NCBI GenBank assembly: GCA_958296245.1
Contig: OY282458.1
Coordinates: 1,386,777-1,450,776, forward strand
DNA length: 64,000 nt
Direction of reading: 5' to 3'
DNA from: an uncultured Dehalococcoidia bacterium
GTDB lineage: Bacteria; Chloroflexota; Dehalococcoidia; Lucifugimonadales; G958296245
The notes below the pieces were generated by a model that saw only the letters and a program-made list of their open reading frames with translations, had not been told where the DNA came from and did not search any database. Both the position numbers and the translations under genes were made by a program. This document shows positions 58,295 through 64,000 of this stretch, piece by piece (position 1 is the stretch's first letter; each line of letters starts with the position of its first letter).

Positions 58295-59542
58295 ATGGCC
58301 AAGCCAATCAGCCATATCGTCAGGCGGCCTGGGCGGGTTGCCGGAGAGCCGGACGTCGAGGTTCCCGTGGCCGCGGATTTGGCGACAACGCCGGGCATTC
58401 CACTCCGCGAGGTGGACGTCTCTTTCTACAGCCGCGTTGCCCCCCTCGAGAGTCAGAATGTCGAGAAGGGCGCCGACAGGGACTGGGTATGGTCGGTCTA
58501 CGACGATGACGTAGCCGAGTACATCAGGGGCCACGATGAGCGAATGAAGCCCTTCGTCGACACCGCCTTGGCGTCGGGCGGCGTCGAGCCGTCGGGCGCT
58601 CCCGATGGGGGCGATGACCTGACCGAGGACATCCGGCGCGCCGCGCTCGAACTTGGGTTCGGAGAGGTCGGCTTCACCAGATTCGACCGCCGCTACGTCT
58701 ACGAGAGCAAGCGCGGCTGGGTCAAGTTCCCCCATGCCGTCTGCCTGGCGCTGGAGCAAGACTACGACCAGACGCAGAGCCTGCCCAGCCTCGAAGCCGA
58801 GCACGCCCACTATGGCACCTACGAAATCGAGAGCGAGATGGCGGACAGGCTCGCCGAGTTCATCCGGAGCAGGGGATACCACGCTCAGCTTCACAGCCCC
58901 CGCGACCCGAGCGCGGCTGTGATACCCATGTTCGTCGCCGCCGGGCTGGGACAGCTTGGGGCCAACGGGCAACTCCTCTCGCCGCATTTCGGCTCCAGGG
59001 CCCGGCTGATGATGATCTCGACCGATGCCCCCGTCCGTTACGACGGGCCGGTCGATTACGGCGTTCACGCCTTCTGCCAGAAGTGCCTGGTATGCGTGGA
59101 CCGGTGCCCGGGACGCGCTCTCGTCAGGGACAAGGTCTGGTGGCGGGGCGTGGAAAAGAACAAGCTCATCTACGACCGTTGCCGCCCCGTGATGGCCAAG
59201 TACGAGGGCTGCGGCGTATGCATGAAGGTATGCCCCATACAGAAGTTCGGGATGCCCGCCGTGATGATGCACTACGTGGAGACCGGCGAAGTGCTCGGCA
59301 AGGGCTCCGAGGAGCTGGAGGGATACGCCCTGCACGACAAGGGTTACTTTGGCCCCGGCCAGCTCCCGCACTTCGAGCGTAGCTTCTTCGACTTTCCGCA
59401 CGGCCGCCGGGAGGACTGGCTGTTCGAGCAGTTCAAAGAGCGGCTTGCCAACGACGACGTCCCAGCCGAAGGCGAACTGGCCGAATTTGCCCAGAACGTC
59501 AAGTCGGCCATGGAAAAGAGCCGCACCACCCGCGACGAATAA
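58295..59542 (+). CDS. Reductive-dehalogenase-like double [4Fe-4S] protein
   Basis: 415 residues. Two cluster motifs typical of RdhA/QueG-type cobamide proteins: C261-x2-C264-x2-C267-x3-C271 (FCQKCLVCVDRCPG) and C296-x9-C306-x2-C309-x3-C313. GFGEVGFTRFDRRYVYE (120-136) is like the RdhA/QueG nitroreductase-fold cobamide domain. No twin-arginine signal followed by a hydrophobic stretch and no RdhB anchor gene, so it should be cytosolic. QueG normally has HEAT repeats at the C-terminus, which are absent here. Function as dehalogenase is inference. GGGAGG before the ATG. Confidence 0.8.
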   Translation: MAKPISHIVRRPGRVAGEPDVEVPVAADLATTPGIPLREVDVSFYSRVAPLESQNVEKGADRDWVWSVYDDDVAEYIRGHDERMKPFVDTALASGGVEPSGAPDGGDDLTEDIRRAALELGFGEVGFTRFDRRYVYESKRGWVKFPHAVCLALEQDYDQTQSLPSLEAEHAHYGTYEIESEMADRLAEFIRSRGYHAQLHSPRDPSAAVIPMFVAAGLGQLGANGQLLSPHFGSRARLMMISTDAPVRYDGPVDYGVHAFCQKCLVCVDRCPGRALVRDKVWWRGVEKNKLIYDRCRPVMAKYEGCGVCMKVCPIQKFGMPAVMMHYVETGEVLGKGSEELEGYALHDKGYFGPGQLPHFERSFFDFPHGRREDWLFEQFKERLANDDVPAEGELAEFAQNVKSAMEKSRTTRDE

Positions 59543-59620
59543 GCAGGCTGCCGAAGCAAGGATGCGCAGAGGCCGTGAGCGCCCTGCCGGACACGTGAAG
59601 GTGTCCATCAGCCTGCATAG
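59541..59620. repeat. Possible short R2-like inverted pair
   Basis: AAGCAGGCTGCC right at the stop codon of the previous gene and, about 65 bp later, TCAGCCTGCATAG, which inverted reads CTATGCAGGCTGA. These resemble the R2 end TAGCAGGCTG. The centre differs from R2 copies A and B, so this may be a heavily decayed copy or chance. Confidence 0.35.
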
Positions 59621-59653
59621 ACTCGACCGAAGATTCGCCCGGAGTCAGCCTCG

Positions 59654-60943
59654 ATGACGTCAAGGGGTCCCGTAGACGCCGTATTGGTGGGCGCCGGCCG
59701 CAGGGGCTACCGTAACTTCGGCGGGTACGCCCTGGAGCACCCCGACGAGCTCCGCATCATCGCGGTGGCCGAGCCGGACGACGCGCTGAGGGAACGCTTC
59801 GCGCGGGCTCACGGCATCCCCTCGGAGCTGTCGTTCCGGTCCTGGGAGGATCTGGCGGGACGCGGGCGGCTTGCCCCAAGCCTTCTCAACGCATCCAACG
59901 ACACCACTCACTACGCCTCAACGATGGCCGCCATAGAGGCCGGCTATCAGGTGCTGACCGAGAAGCCGGCGGCCACCAGTCCGGAGCAGTGCGTGAGCCT
60001 TGCCCTGGCTGCCGAAAGGCGGGGCGCGGACGTCTGGGTCTGTCATGAGTTGAGGAACACCAACTACTTCAAGACGGTGCGGGACATCGTCCGCTCCGGG
60101 CGCTTGGGCGAGGTCGTACACGTAGGGCACAGGGAGAACGTCTCCTACTGGCATATGGCCCATAGCTTCGTGCGGGGCAACTGGTCCAACAGGACCAGCT
60201 CGGGGCCGATGATCTTGACCAAGTGCTGCCACGACTTCGACATCCTGTCGTGGATACTCGGCGTGAGGGTGGAGCGCCTCTCTTCGTTCGGTTCGCTGGC
60301 GCACTACCGCCCGGACCGCGCGCCGCGCCAGGACGTACCGGAGCGTTGCACGGACGGCTGCCCCGTACAGGAGGAGTGCCCATTCTATGCCCCAAGGCTC
60401 TACTTGGGAGAGCGTATGGAACTGCTGGCCGGCGCAGTGTCGCTCGACACGAGCCGAGCAGGGGTGACGCGGGCGCTGGAGTCAGGCCCGTACGGGAGAT
60501 GCGTCTACCGCGTCGGCAACGACGTGGTGGACCACCAGGTCGTCAATATGGAGGCGGAAGGGGGCTTGACGGTAACGCTGACGATGCATGGTCACTCCCA
60601 CGTCGAGGGGCGAACGATGCGGTACGACGGGAGCCGCGCCACGCTAATCGGCGACTTCTCCGGCCCGGATCCCGAGATCGTCGTCCACGACCACCGCACC
60701 GAGACCGGCGAGCGGATCGCGCCCTTCGCAGGGGGCGGCCACGGCGGCGGTGACGAGGGTCTCATGGCCGCCTTCGTTCGGGCCGTGAGGGACGGCGACC
60801 AGTCGGGGCTCAGTACGGTGCGGGAGGCTCTGCCGAGTCACCTGCTGGCCTTCGCCGCCGAGGAGTCCAGACTCAATGGAGGCGCCGCGGTGGAGATGGA
60901 CGAGTATCTCAGGCGTGTCGAGTCCGCAGCAGGCTATCGCTAG
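59654..60943 (+). CDS. Gfo/Idh/MocA-family oxidoreductase with a Cys-rich insertion
   Basis: 429 residues. AVLVGAGRRGYRNFGGY (NAD-binding), VLTEKPAATSP (catalytic Lys-Pro) and MILTKCCHDFDILSWILG (D-x-x-x-H-type region with two Cys). An insertion near residues 233-246 carries CTDGCPVQEECPFYAP, three Cys that could bind Zn or a cluster. GGAG before ATG 59654. The stop TAG (60941-60943) is supplied by the left end of repeat R2 copy B, so the original C-terminus may have been slightly longer. Confidence 0.87.
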   Translation: MTSRGPVDAVLVGAGRRGYRNFGGYALEHPDELRIIAVAEPDDALRERFARAHGIPSELSFRSWEDLAGRGRLAPSLLNASNDTTHYASTMAAIEAGYQVLTEKPAATSPEQCVSLALAAERRGADVWVCHELRNTNYFKTVRDIVRSGRLGEVVHVGHRENVSYWHMAHSFVRGNWSNRTSSGPMILTKCCHDFDILSWILGVRVERLSSFGSLAHYRPDRAPRQDVPERCTDGCPVQEECPFYAPRLYLGERMELLAGAVSLDTSRAGVTRALESGPYGRCVYRVGNDVVDHQVVNMEAEGGLTVTLTMHGHSHVEGRTMRYDGSRATLIGDFSGPDPEIVVHDHRTETGERIAPFAGGGHGGGDEGLMAAFVRAVRDGDQSGLSTVREALPSHLLAFAAEESRLNGGAAVEMDEYLRRVESAAGYR

Positions 60944-61080
60944 CAGGCTGAGAAAGAACTCCTCCGTACCTCCCTTGAATCCCCTTCCAAGCGGGAAGAA
61001 TCGTATCTGAGGTCACCCTCATAACTTCCGTCAAGGGGCCTATGCCCCTCTGCACACCCCGTACTTTCGCATCCTGATAG
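60941..61080. repeat. R2 element, copy B
   Basis: 140 bp from TAGCAGGCTGAGAAAGAACT to TACTTTCGCATCCTGATAG. Shares with copy A the order AGCAGGCT, GAAAGAAC, CTCCGT-CCTCC, CTTCC, GAGG-ACCCTCA and a closing TTTCGCA. The right end inverted (CTATCAGGATGCGAAAGTA) matches the left end imperfectly. Contains the hairpin AAGGGGCCTATGCCCCT. The next 107 bp to the helicase gene show only a GGAGGG ribosome-binding site. Confidence 0.68.
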
Positions 61081-61187
61081 ACTCCTGCTCCCCCCTGCTC
61101 ACGCCGCCGTTGGTATCAACCCAGGCTTTTGAGATAATAAGAGTGGTGGTCCCGTCTAATAAGCCGGCGGTGGAGGGTTGATGCCCT

Positions 61188-64000
61188 ATGTCCGAAAAAT
61201 TGTCCCAATTCCATCCCATAGTACGGGACTGGTTTGCGGGCCAGTTCGGCGGGCCGACGGACGCGCAGACGCTGGGCTGGCCCGCCATCGCCAGCGGGCA
61301 GCACACGCTGATCGCAGCGCCTACCGGTTCAGGCAAGACGCTTGCGGCGTTCTTGACGTGCTTGGACAGCCTGGCGCGGCAGGGGTACGACGGTGGATTG
61401 AGGGATCGGACGCAGGTCGTGTACGTTTCGCCGCTCAAGGCGTTGTCCAACGACATCTACCGCAACTTGTCCGTGCCGCTGGAGGGCATGAAGAAGCTGG
61501 CTGCGGAGCGAGGCCAGCCCCTGCCGGAGATCAGGACCGCCGTCAGGACGGGGGACACCTCCCCGGCGGAGCGCCAGGCCATGGCGAAGCGCCCGCCGCA
61601 CGTCCTCATAACGACCCCGGAGTCGCTGTACATACTGCTGACCTCGGAGAGCGGCAGGGAGGGACTGAAGGGCGTTACTACCTTGATCTTGGACGAGTTG
61701 CACGCCGTCGTGGGCAACAAGCGGGGTTCCCACCTGAGCTTGTCCGTGGAGAGGTTGTGCGCGCTGTCGGATGAGCGCGTGACCCGCGTGGGGCTGTCGG
61801 CGACGCAGCGGCCGATCGACGAGACGGCCCGGTTCCTGGTTGGGATGAATGGCATAGGCGGCGATGGAAGGGCCCGCTGCGCGGTGGTCGATACCGGGCA
61901 CGCTAGGGAGATGGACATCGCCATAGAGTTGCCGCCGGACGACGAGTTGGGGCCGATAACGACTCATGAGCAGTGGGCGCACGTGCTCGACCGCATTGCG
62001 GGGCTGGTGGAAGAACACCGCAGCACGCTGCTATTCGTGAATACGCGGCGTCTGGTGGAGCGTGTCGCGCATCTGATGTCGGAGCGTCTGGGAGAGGAAC
62101 AGGTGGCAGCGCATCACGGCAGCCTCTCTCAGAAGCGCCGACACGATGCGGAGCGTCGGCTCAAGGAGGGTGGGGTGCGGCTTTGCGTGGCGACTGCGTC
62201 ACTCGAGTTGGGGATCGACGTCGGCACGGTGGACTTGGTCTGCCAGATCGGGTCGCCGCGCTCGATTGGCTTGCTCCTGCAGCGGGTGGGGCGTTCTGGG
62301 CACCATCTGTCCAGGACACCCAAGGGGCGTCTCTTTCCGCTGACGCGGGACGAATTACTGGAGTGCATGGCCTTGGTGAGAGGCTTCACGAACGGCAACC
62401 TCGACAGGTTGGTCATTCCGCCGTGGCCCCTGGACGTGCTCGCTCAGCAGATCGTGGCCGAGACTGCCGCCAGGGAATGGAGCGAGGACGGCCTGTTCGA
62501 ACTGTACCGTGGAGCCTATCCCTACCGGGAGCTTCCGCGTCAGAAGTACGACGAGGTGGTGGGCACGCTGTCGCGGGGGGTCGCGCCCCGCGAAGGTCGT
62601 AGGGGGGCGTACGTACACCGCGACGCAGTGAATGGGAAGCTGCGCGGGCGTCGTGGGGCCCGCCTGGCGGCTCTGACCAGCGGGGGCGCCATTCCGGACA
62701 ATGCCGACTACGACGTCATCGCGGAGCCTGATAACACGTTCGTGGGTACGGTAAACGAGGACTTCGCCATAGAGAGTATGCGGGGGGACATCTTCCTACT
62801 GGGGAACACCCCTTGGCGCATCAGGAGGATAGAGGGCGGGAAGGTGCGGGTTGAGGACGCCAGCGGCTCCAGTCCCTCGATACCTTTCTGGCTCGGCGAG
62901 GCGCCCGGGCGCACTTTGGAGCTCTCGGACGAGCTTTCGGAGTTGCGCCAAGGGCTGCACGCGAGGGGCGAGGAAGGGGAGGGGGCGCGGTGGCTTCTGA
63001 GCCAGGGGTTCAAGGAAGACGCCGCTGAGCAGGCGGCCGCGTACGTGGCCGAGGGGGTCCGGGTACTGGGTACGGTGCCGACGAAGAAGCGCATCGTGGC
63101 CGAGCGGTTCTTCGACGAAGCGGGCGGGCTGCAGCTCGTCATTCACTCGCCCTTCGGGTCGCGTATCAACAAGGCGTGGGGTATGGCGTTACGCAAGGAG
63201 ATTTGCCGCGCCTTCGACTTCGAGCTTCAGGCCTCGGCTACCGAAGACGGGATAAACCTGTCGCTGGGGCCGGGGATGACGTTTCAGTTGCAGGAGATAT
63301 TCAGGTACATCAAGTCGGACAAGGCCGTGAAGGTGCTGACGCAGGCGATATTGCAGGTGCCGCTATTCGGCGTCCGCTGGCGGTGGTCGGCGTCCAGATA
63401 CCTGGCGCTTCTCAGGTTTTCGGGAGGCAAGAAGGTGCCGGCGCCCATACAGCGCATGCGCTCCGAGGACCTGCTGGCGGCGGTTTTCCCGGAGCAGGTG
63501 GCATGTCAGGACAACGCCCCGCCCGGCGACGTCGAGGTCCCCAACCACCCGCTGGTGTTCGAGACGATGAGGGACTGCCTCACCGAGGCGATGGACGTTG
63601 AGGGGTTTCGACGGCTGCTCGCGGACATCGAGAGCGGCGAAGTGGAGGTCTTGGCCAGGGATACGACCCAGCCTTCTGTGTTCAGTCACCAGGTGTTGAA
63701 CGCCATGCCGTATGCCTTTTTGGACGATGCGCCGCTTGAGGAGCGCCGCTCGCGGGCAGTCGCTCTGCGGCGCGCGCTGCCGGAGGACGCCCGAGACTTG
63801 GCATCGTTGGACCCCGGCGCCGTTGCGGCGGCTTCGGCGAACGCATGGCCGGGGATGCGCGACGCGGACGAGCTTCACGACGCCCTTCTCACCCTGGGCA
63901 TTCTCACTGACGCCGACGTTTCCCGCGGCTTGGGGGCCGAGGAGACGGGGCGGCGGCTGGGCTGGCTCCGGTCACTCGCCCAAGACGGGCGGGCCGTGAA
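61188..64000 (+). CDS. lhr: Lhr-like superfamily 2 DNA helicase (3' end beyond the window)
   Basis: 937 codons are visible from ATG 61188. Helicase motifs: Q-region FGGPTDAQTLGWPAI, APTGSGKT (motif I), VSPLKALSNDI (Ia), TTPESLYILLT (Ib), LDELHAVVGNKRG (II, DELH), GLSATQRP (III), LLFVNTRRLVERVA (IV), ATASLELGIDVG (V) and QRVGRSGHH (VI). The winged-helix and Lhr-core beta regions follow (FGSRINKAWGMALRKEI). Lhr proteins are 900 to 1500 residues; the rest lies outside. It acts in DNA repair as a 3'-5' translocase on RNA-DNA or damaged DNA. GGAGGG is about 10 bp before the ATG. Confidence 0.93.
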   Translation, partial: MSEKLSQFHPIVRDWFAGQFGGPTDAQTLGWPAIASGQHTLIAAPTGSGKTLAAFLTCLDSLARQGYDGGLRDRTQVVYVSPLKALSNDIYRNLSVPLEGMKKLAAERGQPLPEIRTAVRTGDTSPAERQAMAKRPPHVLITTPESLYILLTSESGREGLKGVTTLILDELHAVVGNKRGSHLSLSVERLCALSDERVTRVGLSATQRPIDETARFLVGMNGIGGDGRARCAVVDTGHAREMDIAIELPPDDELGPITTHEQWAHVLDRIAGLVEEHRSTLLFVNTRRLVERVAHLMSERLGEEQVAAHHGSLSQKRRHDAERRLKEGGVRLCVATASLELGIDVGTVDLVCQIGSPRSIGLLLQRVGRSGHHLSRTPKGRLFPLTRDELLECMALVRGFTNGNLDRLVIPPWPLDVLAQQIVAETAAREWSEDGLFELYRGAYPYRELPRQKYDEVVGTLSRGVAPREGRRGAYVHRDAVNGKLRGRRGARLAALTSGGAIPDNADYDVIAEPDNTFVGTVNEDFAIESMRGDIFLLGNTPWRIRRIEGGKVRVEDASGSSPSIPFWLGEAPGRTLELSDELSELRQGLHARGEEGEGARWLLSQGFKEDAAEQAAAYVAEGVRVLGTVPTKKRIVAERFFDEAGGLQLVIHSPFGSRINKAWGMALRKEICRAFDFELQASATEDGINLSLGPGMTFQLQEIFRYIKSDKAVKVLTQAILQVPLFGVRWRWSASRYLALLRFSGGKKVPAPIQRMRSEDLLAAVFPEQVACQDNAPPGDVEVPNHPLVFETMRDCLTEAMDVEGFRRLLADIESGEVEVLARDTTQPSVFSHQVLNAMPYAFLDDAPLEERRSRAVALRRALPEDARDLASLDPGAVAAASANAWPGMRDADELHDALLTLGILTDADVSRGLGAEETGRRLGWLRSLAQDGRAV

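Overview
The window is 64 kb of GC-rich (my estimate low 60s % GC) bacterial chromosome, with about 57 protein genes, one tRNA, one riboswitch and two families of short dispersed repeats. No ribosomal protein or rRNA marker is present, so placement is inference. The gene set fits a member of the Chloroflexota, closest in flavour to SAR202-like Dehalococcoidia: many Gfo/Idh/MocA oxidoreductases, amidohydrolases and phosphotriesterase-like enzymes, an enolase-superfamily dehydratase, paired DUF1501/DUF1800 proteins, an F420 gene (cofE), a reductive-dehalogenase-like Fe-S protein, a MetG without a C-terminal tRNA-binding domain, and a tRNA-Sec.

Layout. 1-9.8 kb: a TPP enzyme cut by the window edge, an aldo/keto reductase, a VOC protein, then on the minus strand cysteine desulfurase, thioredoxin and tRNA-Sec in a row (a possible selenium-handling unit), followed by a five-gene minus-strand catabolic operon (two amidohydrolases, a PLP enzyme, two tandem phosphotriesterase-like hydrolases). 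10-11.8 kb: a type II restriction-modification pair. 12-20.3 kb: Ldh-family and SDR dehydrogenases, a sialidase-fold protein and a five-bladed-propeller glycosidase-like protein, interrupted at 16.4-17.7 kb by a foreign-looking insert. 20.6-29 kb: housekeeping, with cofE, a polyprenyl synthase and metG on one strand and a Trp T-box-led trpS-trpE-recR-recO operon on the other. 29-36 kb: an SDR/GNAT pair, a low-GC ParA island, then Gfo/Idh and amidohydrolase genes. 36-49.4 kb: a PLP transaminase, a sialidase-fold protein, an epimerase, an RND transporter, cupins and a sugar-acid cluster (three Gfo/Idh genes plus an enolase-superfamily dehydratase). 49.5-52.4 kb: an accessory patch with a PLD-nuclease/P-loop ATPase fusion (the best candidate for an undescribed defence system) and a TM2 gene flanked by direct repeats. 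52.5-64 kb: an NHL/DUF1501/DUF1800 operon, a cupredoxin lipoprotein, a NagZ-like lipoprotein, the reductive-dehalogenase-like protein, another Gfo/Idh gene and an Lhr-type helicase running off the edge.

How the parts fit. Most genes look like peripheral oxidative catabolism of sugars, sugar acids and organic esters: hydrolases open lactones or esters, many NAD(P) dehydrogenases oxidise the products, and cupins, VOC, ABM and AKR proteins act as accessories. Lower-GC accessory genes (restriction-modification, methyltransferase-like insert, ParA pair, PLD-ATPase) are scattered between them. Two families of miniature inverted-repeat elements (called R1 and R2 here) fill many of the intergenic spaces and lie next to promoters, ribosome-binding sites and stop codons.
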